Source: an uncultured Acetatifactor sp.
GTDB taxonomy: Bacteria; Bacillota; Clostridia; Lachnospirales; Lachnospiraceae
Assembly: GCA_944384205.1 (NCBI GenBank)
Contig: CALWSL010000004.1
Coordinates: forward strand, 62,001-126,000
DNA: 64,000 nt
Reading direction: 5' to 3'
Of this stretch, positions 46,789 to 55,994 are shown in pieces. Position 1 is the first letter of the stretch. Each line of letters begins with the position of its first letter. Position numbers and translations under genes: made by a program. The notes under the pieces are model-generated. The model was not told where the DNA came from and did no database searches. It saw nothing but the letters and a program-made list of their open reading frames with translations.

Positions 46789-47805
46789 ATGGGAGAAACA
46801 AGTGAGGTAATGACTGTGGAAACCTCAGAGATTAGAAAACATTTTTCTAAGCTGGGGCTGATGTTCTTTTTGGGAACCGTGATTATTTATGCAGTACAGA
46901 TTGGCATAAGCCAGTTGGTACAGTGGCTGAAGCCGGAATGGCTGGAAAATGCCGATATCAGTCTGATGGTATCGATTCTGCCAATGTATCTGATTGGTAT
47001 GCCGATTCTGATTGCTCTGGTGAAAAGGGTGCCTGCAACAGCACCGGAAAAGCACACCATGAAGGTGTGGCAGCTCCTGCTGGCGATTGTTATGTGTTTT
47101 TGCGTTATGTATTGCAGTAATATTGTGGGAAATATTATTACAGCAATAGTCGGCATGCTGAAGGGCGGCGTGGTGAATAATGTGATTCTTGATATTGCCA
47201 CCAGCACCAGTCTGATTGTGAATTTTGTGTATATGGTAATCTGTGCGCCGATTATGGAAGAATTTATTTTCCGCAAGCTGATTGTGGACAGAACGGTGCG
47301 CTATGGACAGGGAGTTGCCATTCTGATTTCGGGTATCATGTTTGGTTTATTTCATGGTAATCTGAATCAGTTTGTCTATGCTACAACCATGGGAATGTTT
47401 CTTGCCTTTCTGTATGTGAAAACAGGCAACATCAAATATACAATTGTTATCCATATGATTGTAAATTTCTTTGGAAGCATTGTCAGCGTATGGCTGCTGG
47501 AGGCAATGAATTATGAAGGATATATGGAAGCGGTTCTTTCGGGAGCCGGAATGGAAGAGCTGATGGAGCTTGTTATGGCGTCGCTGCCCGGCTGGATTGC
47601 TTATATGATTTATGCCTGCATGATTTTTGGTATGATGATAGCGGGGATTGTGCTGTTTATCGTATTCAGAAAGCGGTTCGCAACGGAGAAGGGTGAAGTG
47701 GAGATTCCAAGAGGAAAGGGTTTTGGTACTGTTTTTCTAAATATCGGTATGGGTCTGTATGTCATTTTCTGGCTGGTTGTCATTGTATGGCAGTTGTTTA
47801 TGTAG
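46789..47805 (+). CDS. CPBP family intramembrane glutamic endopeptidase
   Basis: A 338-residue membrane protein with about eight helices. The Abi/CPBP motifs are present: EEFIFRK (motif 1, Glu-Glu and Arg), FGLFHGN (motif 2, His) and HMIVNFFGS (motif 3, His/Asn). The family includes Rce1 CAAX protease and bacteriocin-immunity proteins. The substrate is unknown and no bacteriocin genes are adjacent. A GAGGAGAG site precedes the ATG. Confidence 0.88.
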   Translation: MGETSEVMTVETSEIRKHFSKLGLMFFLGTVIIYAVQIGISQLVQWLKPEWLENADISLMVSILPMYLIGMPILIALVKRVPATAPEKHTMKVWQLLLAIVMCFCVMYCSNIVGNIITAIVGMLKGGVVNNVILDIATSTSLIVNFVYMVICAPIMEEFIFRKLIVDRTVRYGQGVAILISGIMFGLFHGNLNQFVYATTMGMFLAFLYVKTGNIKYTIVIHMIVNFFGSIVSVWLLEAMNYEGYMEAVLSGAGMEELMELVMASLPGWIAYMIYACMIFGMMIAGIVLFIVFRKRFATEKGEVEIPRGKGFGTVFLNIGMGLYVIFWLVVIVWQLFM

Positions 47806-47858
47806 AAAGGATACAGTGCAGTTCTGCCATTTATTTTAAGAATAGAGTGTGATAAAAA

Positions 47859-48569
47859 ATGTATTTTTTTAATGCCAAAATCCGATACAGTGAGACGGAT
47901 TGTGACGGCAAACTTTCCATGGCTTCCCTGTTGAATTATTTTCAGGATTGTTCCACCTTTCAATCGGAGGAAGCGGGTGTGGGTATAAAATATCTGGAGG
48001 AGAATCATCGGGCTTGGGTCTTGTCCTCCTGGCAGATTGTTGTAAACCGTTACCCCAGACTGTGTGAAGAGGTAAAGGTGGGAACCTTCCCCTATGATTT
48101 TAAGGGTTTTTTAGGGTATCGTAATTTTCTGATGCAGACATTGGGCGGCGAGATGCTGGCAATGGCAAACTCTTTGTGGAGTCTGATTGACCTGGACACG
48201 GGGAAACCTGTGGCGCCTTCAGAGGAGATGCTTGCCGGATATCCTATGGAAGAAAGGCTTTCCATGAATTATGCGCCCCGTAAAATTGCAATTCCCGAGG
48301 GCGGGGTTTTGGAAGATGCCATTGTGGTAAAGAAACATCATTTAGATACCAACCACCACGTAAACAACGGTCAGTTTGTGGATATTGCAATGGAATTTCT
48401 GCCGGAGAACTTTGTAATCGGACAACTGCGGGCGGAATATAAGAAGCAGGCGTTTCTGGATGACGTATTTTATCCTTATGTGTCGCTTGATAATGACAAG
48501 TGTGTCGTAAATCTTGCCGATGAGAACGGAAAGACTTATGTGTCTGTGGAATTTCTGCGGAAGGAGTAG
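47859..48569 (+). CDS. Acyl-ACP thioesterase
   Basis: A 236-residue double hot-dog protein of the FatA/FatB-like bacterial family; it hydrolyses acyl-ACP to free fatty acid. Key segments: KIRYSETDCDGKLSMASLLNYFQ in the N-terminal hot-dog, and LDTNHHVNNGQFVDIAMEFLP in the second, containing the catalytic Asn-His pair (DxNxHVNN). It is followed 8 bases later by the CvfB-like gene. Chain-length preference cannot be predicted. Confidence 0.9.
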   Translation: MYFFNAKIRYSETDCDGKLSMASLLNYFQDCSTFQSEEAGVGIKYLEENHRAWVLSSWQIVVNRYPRLCEEVKVGTFPYDFKGFLGYRNFLMQTLGGEMLAMANSLWSLIDLDTGKPVAPSEEMLAGYPMEERLSMNYAPRKIAIPEGGVLEDAIVVKKHHLDTNHHVNNGQFVDIAMEFLPENFVIGQLRAEYKKQAFLDDVFYPYVSLDNDKCVVNLADENGKTYVSVEFLRKE

Positions 48570-48577
48570 TAAAAACG

Positions 48578-49414
48578 ATGATTAGATTAGGTGAGAAGCA
48601 GAAACTCGTCATTGTGAAGAAAGTATCCTTCGGGGTATATCTGGCGGTTCCCGGGGAACGGCAGGAGGAAAGGGTTCTTTTGCCGGCAAAGCAGGTGCCT
48701 GAAGACAGTGATTTGGGGGATGAGATAGAGGTATTTATCTATCGCGATTCCAGCGACAGACTGATAGCGACCACGAAGGAACCGAAGCTGGTCATGGGAA
48801 GCGTGGCGGAGCTTACTGTGGCACAGGTAGGGAAATTTGGAGCCTTTTTGGATTGGGGACTGGAAAAGGATTTGCTGCTGCCCTTTAAGCAGCAGGCAAA
48901 AAAAGTCAATGCAGGCGATAAGGTGCTGGTATCCCTCTATATTGACAAGAGCGGACGGCTCTGTGCGAGCATGAACGTGTATGAGAATCTGCGGACGGAC
49001 AGCCCTTATGAGAAAGACGCGCATGTTACAGGCAGAGTTTATGAAATCAGTGATAATTTCGGTGCGTTTGTTGCGGTTGACAATATGTATTCCGCACTGA
49101 TTCCCAAAAAGGAATTGTACGGGCATGTGGAAATCGGAGAGGATATCAGTGCCAGAGTAGTGCAGGTGCGTGAAGACGGCAAGCTGACACTGAGCATCCG
49201 TGACAAGGCTTACCTGCAGATTGGCAGGGATGCTGAAGAAATACTGAAAATTATAGACAGCTATGACGGTGTGCTTCCGTTTAATGATAAGGTGTCCCCT
49301 GAAATCATTAAGCGAGAGACGGGTATGAGCAAGAATGAGTTTAAGCGTGCCGTGGGAAATCTTCTGAAAGCGGGAAAAATAGAAATCAAAGAAAAGGTTA
49401 TTCGCAGAATTTAA
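48578..49414 (+). CDS. CvfB family S1 RNA-binding protein
   Basis: A 278-residue cytoplasmic protein with tandem S1-type OB domains: an N-terminal YitL-like domain (KKVSFGVYLAVPGERQEERVLLP), further S1 repeats (VAQVGKFGAFLDWGLEKDLLLP, and GRVYEISDNFGAFVAVDN), and a C-terminal winged-helix (GMSKNEFKRAVGNLLKAGKIEI). In Staphylococcus, CvfB affects virulence gene expression through RNA. It is co-directional and close to the thioesterase gene. Confidence 0.88.
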   Translation: MIRLGEKQKLVIVKKVSFGVYLAVPGERQEERVLLPAKQVPEDSDLGDEIEVFIYRDSSDRLIATTKEPKLVMGSVAELTVAQVGKFGAFLDWGLEKDLLLPFKQQAKKVNAGDKVLVSLYIDKSGRLCASMNVYENLRTDSPYEKDAHVTGRVYEISDNFGAFVAVDNMYSALIPKKELYGHVEIGEDISARVVQVREDGKLTLSIRDKAYLQIGRDAEEILKIIDSYDGVLPFNDKVSPEIIKRETGMSKNEFKRAVGNLLKAGKIEIKEKVIRRI

Positions 49415-49515
49415 TGGTAGCATTTTCGGTTAAGGAATGTTATAATATATGTGATACGAAGGTTTAACTTTTAAGGGCAGGCATACAAAAGCGAACGGTA
49501 GAAGGAGGGACGGAT

Positions 49516-49707
49516 ATGGATATTGCAGCACTTTCAACATCATTGTCAACCGGATCTATTCAATCTCAGGTAAGCATAGCAGTGCTTGATAAGACGATGG
49601 AGGCTAATGAATCTTTGGGAGCCGGATTGGTGCAAATGATTGATTCGGCAGCGATGGAGAGAAGCGTGAACCCTCATATCGGCTCCAATCTGGATTTGAG
49701 AATTTGA
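49516..49707 (+). CDS. YjfB family putative motility protein
   Basis: A 63-residue protein starting MDIAALSTSLSTGSIQSQVSIAVLDKTM, the YjfB family pattern. In Bacillus the gene belongs to a sigma-D/motility-linked set, but the function is unknown. It has a GGAGG site and its own downstream terminator; a TATAAT box lies at 49441-49446 without a good -35 box. No flagellar genes are in the window. Confidence 0.8.
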   Translation: MDIAALSTSLSTGSIQSQVSIAVLDKTMEANESLGAGLVQMIDSAAMERSVNPHIGSNLDLRI

Positions 49708-49734
49708 CGTATAGGAAGTTTACAAAGCGAGGGG

Positions 49735-49764
49735 ATGTCTGGAAGTTTTGCTTCCAGACATTTT
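49735..49764 (+). terminator. Rho-independent terminator after yjfB
   Basis: A perfect 11-bp stem (49735-49745 with 49751-49761), a 5-base loop and TTTT. Confidence 0.9.
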
Positions 49765-49882
49765 CTGTTGGCAGAAATTTGAAAAAGTGCATAAAAAACT
49801 ATTGCTTTTTTGTCGAATTTTTTGTAAATTTGTTATATAGCGAATCATTGGGAAAATGTGAGCCAAAGGAGCGGGAGTATAT

Positions 49883-50971
49883 ATGATATCGAATCAAATT
49901 TTACAGAACACAATTGAAGGATTAAAAGGAATTGCCAGGGTGGAGCTGTGTGTTATGGATTTAGACGGGAAAGAAGCTGCGGCAACCATGGACATGAGCA
50001 GCTGTTCCAGAGCGGCGGTTGATTTTGCCGCATCTCCGGCAGATTCACAGGAGATTCAGGGATATCAGTATTTTAAAATATACGATGAGCAGCAGTTGGA
50101 GTATATTCTGATTGCAGGAGGAACCGGCGAAGATGTTTACATGATTGGCAAGATGGTGGCGTTTCAGATTCAGAATCTGCTGGTTGCCTATAAGGAGCGT
50201 TTTGATAAGGATAATTTTATTAAGAATCTGTTGTTGGACAATCTGCTGCTTGTAGATATCTACAGCCGTTCAAAAAAGCTGCATATTCAGACAGATGTAC
50301 CGCGTGTGGTTATGATTTTGGAATCAGGAAATGGCAAGGACAATAATGCACTTGAACTGACAAGGGTACATTTTGGAAATAATAGTAAAGATTTCATAAC
50401 CGCAGTGGATGAAAACAATGTTATAGTAGTGAAGGAACTGGCAGAGACAGACACAGGCGGTAAGGAAATTGAAAAATGTGCAATCGCTCTGAACAGCTTT
50501 TTGCAGAAGGAAGGAATTAAGGAAATTCGCATTGCTTACGGTACGGTAATTCATGAGATTAAAGAAGTGAGCCGTTCCTATAAAGAGGCGAAGATGGCTC
50601 TGGATGTAGGAAAAATTTTCTTTGATGACAGGGATATTGTCGCCTATAGCGAGCTGGGAATCGGACGTTTGATTTATCAGCTGCCCATCCCTTTGTGCAA
50701 GCTGTTTATCCGTGAGATTTTTGGCGGAAAGAGCCCGGACGAATTTGATGACGAGACGCTGACAACAATTTATAAATTTTTTGAAAATAGTTTAAATGTG
50801 TCAGAAACTTCCAGACAGCTCTTTATTCACCGCAATACCCTGGTATATCGCCTTGATAAGCTGCAGAAGAGTACAGGGCTTGATTTGCGCGTATTTGAGG
50901 ATGCCATCACCTTCAAAATTGCCCTGATGGTAGTAAAATACATGAAATATATGGAAACATTGGAATACTAA
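49883..50971 (+). CDS. CdaR/PucR-type transcriptional regulator
   Basis: A 362-residue regulator. The N-terminal ~130 residues match the sugar-diacid-recognition domain type (MISNQILQNTIEGLKGIARVEL), the middle is a GGDEF-like CdaR domain, and the C-terminus carries the PucR-type helix-turn-helix (FFENSLNVSETSRQLFIHRNTLVYRLDKL). Such proteins activate uptake or degradation genes in response to small organic acids, but no such genes lie next to it. It has a GGAG site and is separated from ftsE by a palindrome. Confidence 0.82.
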   Translation: MISNQILQNTIEGLKGIARVELCVMDLDGKEAAATMDMSSCSRAAVDFAASPADSQEIQGYQYFKIYDEQQLEYILIAGGTGEDVYMIGKMVAFQIQNLLVAYKERFDKDNFIKNLLLDNLLLVDIYSRSKKLHIQTDVPRVVMILESGNGKDNNALELTRVHFGNNSKDFITAVDENNVIVVKELAETDTGGKEIEKCAIALNSFLQKEGIKEIRIAYGTVIHEIKEVSRSYKEAKMALDVGKIFFDDRDIVAYSELGIGRLIYQLPIPLCKLFIREIFGGKSPDEFDDETLTTIYKFFENSLNVSETSRQLFIHRNTLVYRLDKLQKSTGLDLRVFEDAITFKIALMVVKYMKYMETLEY

Positions 50972-50992
50972 GTTGCGTTATATAATATAACA

Positions 50993-51028
50993 TGCTATTC
51001 CGGGAAAATATGTTATTCCGGAATAGCA
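50993..51028. promoter_or_regulatory. Inverted repeat upstream of ftsE
   Basis: An 11-bp perfect inverted repeat (50993-51003 with 51018-51028, tgctattccgg) with a 14-base spacer that holds a third ttattcc copy. No T run follows, so it is more likely a protein site or mRNA structure than a terminator. Confidence 0.5.
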
Positions 51029-51058
51029 GGAAATACAGGAGATTGGTGACAGATATAC

Positions 51059-51802
51059 ATGGCAAATAAGGAATTGTTGAGAAAAAAAAGGGAACAAATG
51101 ATAGAGGAAAAGGGCATTATTTACCTCAATAATGTAAATAAATCATATTCCACCGGAGTTCCTGCACTGAATGGAATCAACCTGACTATTGGTCGGGGAG
51201 AATTTGTATTCATTGTGGGTGACAGTGGTTCCGGGAAATCTACCTTAATCAAACTTCTGCTGCGGGAACTTACGGCTACCAGCGGCAGTGTTTATGTTAT
51301 GGGGTGTGATTTGGCAAAGCTGAAGCATAGACAGATACCGAAATTCAGACGGAATTTAGGCGTGGTATTTCAGGATTTCCGTCTGTTAAATGACAGAAAT
51401 GTATATGAAAATGTGGCGTTTGCCCAGAGAATTGTGCAGACGCCTGCAAATGAAATCAGAAGGAATGTGCCGGCAATTCTTGCGACAGTGGGGCTGGCAG
51501 GTAAATATAAGGCTAAGACGAAGCAGTTGTCCGGCGGTGAACAGCAGAGAGTGGCTCTTGCAAGAGCGTTGGTGAATAATCCGTCTATTCTGCTTGCGGA
51601 CGAGCCTACCGGAAATCTTGACCCTAAGAATTCATGGGAAATTATGAAGCTCCTGGAGGAAATCAATGAGGCAGGAACTACGGTTATCGTGGTTACTCAT
51701 AACAGGGAGATTGTCAATGCGATGCAGAAGCGCGTTGTAACGATGAAAAAAGGTGTGATTGTAAGCGACGAGGAGAAAGGTGGATATATTGATGAAGATT
51801 AA
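51059..51802 (+). CDS. ftsE: Cell division ATP-binding protein FtsE
   Basis: A 247-residue ABC ATPase. Walker A GDSGSGKST, Q-loop VVFQDFRLLNDRNVYENVAF (typical of FtsE), signature LSGGEQQRVALARAL, Walker B LLADEPTGNLDP, and the switch His in VVTHNREIV. With FtsX it controls peptidoglycan hydrolases at the septum or sidewall through a periplasmic-side coiled-coil protein. It has about 18 extra N-terminal residues compared with Bacillus FtsE. ftsX starts within its last codons. Confidence 0.95.
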   Translation: MANKELLRKKREQMIEEKGIIYLNNVNKSYSTGVPALNGINLTIGRGEFVFIVGDSGSGKSTLIKLLLRELTATSGSVYVMGCDLAKLKHRQIPKFRRNLGVVFQDFRLLNDRNVYENVAFAQRIVQTPANEIRRNVPAILATVGLAGKYKAKTKQLSGGEQQRVALARALVNNPSILLADEPTGNLDPKNSWEIMKLLEEINEAGTTVIVVTHNREIVNAMQKRVVTMKKGVIVSDEEKGGYIDED

Positions 51803-52727
51803 TACCTTATTTTATACCATCAAACAGGGATTCGTTAATATTTTCCGCAATAAATGGTATTCTCTGGTGTCCGTGGCAACGATTTCTGCCTGCCTGTTTC
51901 TGTTCGGTCTTTTTTTTGCAATTCTTGCGAATTTTGAGAATATATTGAAGACGGCGGAAGAAGGAGTATCCGTTACCGTGTTCTTTCACAGTGAGGCAGA
52001 TGACTGTGCCAGTCATGAAGAGGGTCAGATACCCTCAGACCAAAGGATTGCGGAAATCGGTCAACTGATTGCCAGCCGCGTGGAGGTTTCCGAGGTGAAA
52101 TTCCTTTCCGATGATGAAGTGTGGGCAACCTTTGGACCTGATTATTTTGGTGAAGGTTATGCGGAAGGATTTCCTGAGAACCCTTTGGAGGGTGAAGATA
52201 ATTATGAGATATTCTTAAGCGATGTCTCTATGCAGAATGCACTGGTCACCTGGCTGCAATCCATCCCGGAGGTGCGCAAGATTAACTATTCGGAAATGAC
52301 GGCAAGTACCTTAAGCGGTGTGAATTTGTTGATTGCCTATGTGTCGATGGGTATTATTGTTATTCTGTTGGCGGTCAGTATCTTCCTGATTAGCAATACT
52401 GTTGCTGTTGGAATTTCTGTCCGCAAGGAAGAGATTAATATTATGAAGTATATCGGCGCCACTGATTTTTTTGTACGCGCCCCCTTCGTGGTGGAAGGTA
52501 TGCTGATTGGATTGATAGGAGCAGCAATTCCCCTGTGGATTATCTATACAATTTATAATTATGTATTGAATTATATTGTGGAACGCTTTGCAATATTAAG
52601 CGGTTTTTTGAATTTCCTGTCGGTAGAAGAAATTTTTGATTTCTTGACACCGGTGTCATTAATTGTCGGGGTAGGAATTGGTTTTTTGGGAAGTATTGCT
52701 ACTGTGAGAAAGCATTTGCGCGTATAG
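51792..52727 (+). CDS. ftsX: Cell division permease FtsX
   Basis: A 311-residue protein with four membrane helices: the first around residues 20-42 (WYSLVSVATISACLFLFGLFF type), then a large external domain, then three helices near the C-terminus. It contains the FtsX motif VRKEEINIMKYIGATDFFVRAPFVVEG. The external domain binds murein hydrolase activators; the following EnvC-like gene is the probable partner. The ATG at 51792 overlaps ftsE by 11 bases and matches the usual N-terminus; a GTG at 51780 is less likely. Confidence 0.93.
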   Translation: MKINTLFYTIKQGFVNIFRNKWYSLVSVATISACLFLFGLFFAILANFENILKTAEEGVSVTVFFHSEADDCASHEEGQIPSDQRIAEIGQLIASRVEVSEVKFLSDDEVWATFGPDYFGEGYAEGFPENPLEGEDNYEIFLSDVSMQNALVTWLQSIPEVRKINYSEMTASTLSGVNLLIAYVSMGIIVILLAVSIFLISNTVAVGISVRKEEINIMKYIGATDFFVRAPFVVEGMLIGLIGAAIPLWIIYTIYNYVLNYIVERFAILSGFLNFLSVEEIFDFLTPVSLIVGVGIGFLGSIATVRKHLRV

Positions 52728-52785
52728 CGCGAAAAGAATATCTAAGGCGACTAAGTACATCGCCTTAGGTACTCTAAGTTTCGCG
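52728..52785. repeat. Conserved-loop hairpin repeat, copy C
   Basis: A hairpin with outer stem cgcgaaa/tttcgcg, inner 9-bp stem (52742-52750 with 52760-52768) and loop CTAAGTACA (52751-52759). It resembles the copies at 27.1 kb in loop, inner stem and layout, though the outer stem is different. It starts at the last codon of ftsX. Confidence 0.75.
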
Positions 52786-52811
52786 ATGAAGAATCGCAAG
52801 AGATTCTTCAT
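52786..52811 (+). terminator. Hairpin after ftsX
   Basis: A 10-bp perfect stem (52786-52795 with 52802-52811) with loop GCAAGA. It is not followed by a T run, so it may reduce rather than stop transcription into the EnvC-like gene. Confidence 0.4.
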
Positions 52812-52843
52812 GAATGGTTGGAGTATAGAATGATTGGAGTATA

Positions 52844-54064
52844 ATGAAAAAACGGATAGGAATGTGTTTTGCGGTATGTCTGTTACTGGCTGCAATGGCG
52901 CCTGTGACAACGACTGCAACAAGTATGTCTTCCATTACTTCTGACAGCATTCAGGAAAAGGAAGATCAGATTTCTAAGGCAGAGAATGAAAAAAAGCAGT
53001 TGGAAGAAAATCTGAGTGACCTGCAGGAGATAAAAAAAGAGCTGGAGAGTCAGAAAACGGATTTGAAAAATTACGTCAGTGTGTTGGATGGCAATCTGGC
53101 AAAAATCGAGCAGAATATAGCGGATTTGAAAGTGCAGATTGCTGCCAAGGAAACAGATATCGCACAGACAGAGGCTGAACTGGAAGCTGCGATGGAAAAA
53201 GAAGAAAAACAGCAAAAATCCATGATCGCCCGCATAAGATTAATGTATGAAAAGGGAGATTCCTACATAATAGAAATGCTTTTGCAGGCGCAAAGCTTCG
53301 GCGATTTTCTGAATCGGGCTGATTATATGGAAAAAATCATGACTTATGATAAGCAGAAGTGGGAGGAATACACAGAGAACCGCCAACTGATTGAGCTGTG
53401 CAAGGAAGAACTGGAGCTTGAAAAGGAAATTCTGGATCAGGCAAAGGCAAATGTGGAAACAGAGCAGAGTAATCTGGAAATATTGATTGAACAAAAGAAT
53501 CAGGATATTCTCAGTTATGAGTCTGATATCAACAACAAGGAACAGGCAATCAGGGAGTACGAAGAAGAAATAGCGCAGCAGAATGCAGAAATAGAAGCGT
53601 TGGAGGCTGCCATTGCCGAAGAAAAGAAAAAATTGCTGGAAAGCAGCGGGACAGTGCTGACCTATGACGGCGGTGTGTTTAAATTTCCGTTGGCGAGCTA
53701 TACCAGGGTATCGGATGATTACGGCTATCGAATCCATCCGATTCTGGAGGTAGAACAGTTTCATAACGGCGTGGATTTTGCGGCGCCAAAGGGGACTGCC
53801 ATCTATGCGGCGTATGACGGTAAAGTGGTTGCGGCTACTTACAGTGCGACCATGGGGAATTATGTAATGATAGATCATGGAGATGAGTTATATACCATTT
53901 ATATGCACGCATCGGCACTATACGTCCAAAAGGACGATATTGTTGTCAGAGGAGAGACGATTGCGGCGGTAGGTTCCACGGGACGTTCCACCGGCAATCA
54001 TTTACATTTCAGTGTGCGTAAAGACGGTGAATACGTATCGCCGTGGAATTATTTGTCAGAATAA
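52844..54064 (+). CDS. EnvC-like murein hydrolase activator / M23 peptidase
   Basis: A 406-residue secreted protein. Residues 1-~27 form a signal peptide. A long coiled coil (about 30-260) is rich in Glu, Lys and Gln. The C-terminal LytM/M23 domain (about 275-406) has YGYRIHPILEVEQFHNGVDFA and NHLHFSVRKDGEYVSPWNYL. The zinc-binding His/Asp of HNGVD and the HLH motif are retained, so it may be an active endopeptidase, unlike E. coli EnvC. Its place after ftsEX makes it the likely effector of that complex. Confidence 0.92.
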   Translation: MKKRIGMCFAVCLLLAAMAPVTTTATSMSSITSDSIQEKEDQISKAENEKKQLEENLSDLQEIKKELESQKTDLKNYVSVLDGNLAKIEQNIADLKVQIAAKETDIAQTEAELEAAMEKEEKQQKSMIARIRLMYEKGDSYIIEMLLQAQSFGDFLNRADYMEKIMTYDKQKWEEYTENRQLIELCKEELELEKEILDQAKANVETEQSNLEILIEQKNQDILSYESDINNKEQAIREYEEEIAQQNAEIEALEAAIAEEKKKLLESSGTVLTYDGGVFKFPLASYTRVSDDYGYRIHPILEVEQFHNGVDFAAPKGTAIYAAYDGKVVAATYSATMGNYVMIDHGDELYTIYMHASALYVQKDDIVVRGETIAAVGSTGRSTGNHLHFSVRKDGEYVSPWNYLSE

Positions 54065-54119
54065 CGCAATAAAATAAGGCGATGAAAGGAAACTGTACTT
54101 ACAGTATGGGAAAAAGAAA

Positions 54120-55418
54120 ATGGAAGCAAACAGAGACAATAACAATGACATGGACCCAAAAAAGAGATTTGAGCTTGAGGAAATGAGGAGCAAAAAGCTG
54201 GATCAGAGCTTTACGGGGATGTTTCTCACCGGTTTGATAATGGGGGTGCTGGGAACCGTGTTTCTTATCGCCGGCTTTCTTTATATATTCAGAGACTCTG
54301 ATAACAGGCTTGTTTTTTCACAGGATTCTGCAATTACAAAGCAGTTAGTAAAGAAGCTGCAGCTTTTAGAGGATACGATAGATAAATATTACTATCTGGA
54401 TGAAGTGAGCAATGAGGAGCTGGACGACGGTATCTATAAGGGAATGCTGGATGCGTTGGGAGATCCTTACTCCGAGTATTATACGGAGGAGGAACTGACT
54501 GAAATGCTGGAGCAGAGTCAGGGTATCTATTATGGTATCGGTGCTTATGTGTCGATGGACACGGAAACCTCTTTGCCCCAAATTACGGGTATTATTGAAG
54601 GTTCGCCCTCAGAGGAGGTTGATTTACGCATCAATGATATTATTTATGAGATTGACGGCACCTCTGTTTTTGGAATGAGTCTCGTCGAAGCGGTAAATCT
54701 GATTAAAGGCGAGGAAGGCACGGAGGTTGTGCTCACCATTATCCGTGAGGGTGAAAACGATTATCAGGAAGTGGCAGTAACCAGACGCAAGGTGGAGAGT
54801 CCTACCGTAAATTTTGAGATGCTGGATGAGACAACTGCATATATTCAGATTATAGAATTCGATGATGTAACGATTGACCAGTTTGCGGAGGCTCTGGCTA
54901 TGGCGAAGGGTTCCGGCATGGAAGGTCTGATTCTCGATTTGCGCTCCAATCCGGGAGGAAACTTAACTGCGGTGGTAGAAATAGCGAGAATGATGCTGCC
55001 CGAAGGAATCATTGTTTATACAGAGGATAAGTATGGCGAGCGTACGGAATATACCTGCAGCGGTGAAAACCAGTTGGACGTTCCGCTGGTAGTGCTGATA
55101 AATTCAAGCTCAGCCAGTGCGTCTGAAATACTTGCCGGAGCCATTAAGGATTATGGTATCGGAACATTGGTAGGAACAACTACCTATGGTAAAGGTATTG
55201 TACAGAAAATCATGCCGCTCAGTGACGGTTCCGCACTGAAGCTTACAATAAGCAGTTATTTTACACCCAATGGAAACAATATTCATGGTATCGGTATAGA
55301 GCCTGACGTGGCAGTTGAATTTGATTGGCAGACCTACAACAATACGGAAGAAAAGTATGACAATCAGTTGGAAAAGGCGAAAGAAGTATTGTGGGAAAAG
55401 ATGGGAAACAATTCTTAG
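54120..55418 (+). CDS. S41 carboxy-terminal processing peptidase (CtpA/CtpB-like)
   Basis: A 432-residue membrane-anchored serine protease. One membrane helix lies at about 33-55, a PDZ domain at about 135-215 (YYGIGAYVSMDTETSLPQIT), and the protease core has the nucleophile Ser331 in NSSSASASEILAGA and the general base Lys358 in TTYGKGIVQ. CtpB in Bacillus cuts regulators during sporulation; here the enzyme follows ftsEX and the EnvC-like protein, so wall hydrolase processing is a plausible role. Its stop overlaps that of the convergent XRE gene by 4 bases. Confidence 0.93.
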   Translation: MEANRDNNNDMDPKKRFELEEMRSKKLDQSFTGMFLTGLIMGVLGTVFLIAGFLYIFRDSDNRLVFSQDSAITKQLVKKLQLLEDTIDKYYYLDEVSNEELDDGIYKGMLDALGDPYSEYYTEEELTEMLEQSQGIYYGIGAYVSMDTETSLPQITGIIEGSPSEEVDLRINDIIYEIDGTSVFGMSLVEAVNLIKGEEGTEVVLTIIREGENDYQEVAVTRRKVESPTVNFEMLDETTAYIQIIEFDDVTIDQFAEALAMAKGSGMEGLILDLRSNPGGNLTAVVEIARMMLPEGIIVYTEDKYGERTEYTCSGENQLDVPLVVLINSSSASASEILAGAIKDYGIGTLVGTTTYGKGIVQKIMPLSDGSALKLTISSYFTPNGNNIHGIGIEPDVAVEFDWQTYNNTEEKYDNQLEKAKEVLWEKMGNNS

Positions 55419-55777
55419 TCACCCGCTGCTTCTGTCCGTTCCTGAAGCTTAAGAAGCAGGGCATATTCCGTTAAAGAATTCCTGCGCTTTGGGGAAAGAT
55501 CCAGAGAGATATTGATAAAATCAGAAACGGTATAATTGTCTGTAAAGGGACGGCACAGTTCTTCGGGATTATACCGAAAGCTGTTTCTTTCCAACAGATA
55601 ATCAACAGTAACGCCGAAGTATTCTGCAATTTTGCACAGAGTTGCCTGGTCGGGAAAATGACGGTCCTTTTCATAGTTGGACACGGTACCGATTGATACT
55701 TTCAGATATGAAGCGAGTTCTTTCTGATAGACGCCTTTTTCATTGCGAAGCCTGACCATGGTGCTCCCGAAGCTCAT
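55415..55777 (-). CDS. XRE-family helix-turn-helix regulator
   Basis: A 120-residue protein with an N-terminal HTH_3 domain: STMVRLRNEKGVYQKELASY, SIGTVSNYEKDRHFPDQ, LCKIAEYFGVTVDYLL. The C-terminal half (residues ~66-120) is helical without a recognised domain. A GGAGG site precedes its ATG. It lies between the CtpA-like gene and the helicase island and reads away from the island; it could regulate either side, but nothing in the sequence settles that. Confidence 0.88.
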   Translation of the reverse strand: MSFGSTMVRLRNEKGVYQKELASYLKVSIGTVSNYEKDRHFPDQATLCKIAEYFGVTVDYLLERNSFRYNPEELCRPFTDNYTVSDFINISLDLSPKRRNSLTEYALLLKLQERTEAAGD

Positions 55778-55994
55778 TGCAGTTCCTCCTTCCTGTCAAG
55801 CTATAGGTTTACTAAATTGTATTTTATATTATTTTATCTTTGTGAAAACAACTTTATAGACAACCAATAAAATTTATAAAAACGATATTTGCGTTATAGT
55901 GTTCTTAAATCATTATTAAGCAAAATTGGAAGGAAAACGGATTAGACCCTGACGATTTTGGCTTCTAATTCTGCTGTAAGAAAGGACTGAGACA

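Noticed and set aside
49441-49446. Full promoter for yjfB
   Set aside because: A good TATAAT is present but no acceptable -35 box or sigma-D type motif was found at the right distance.
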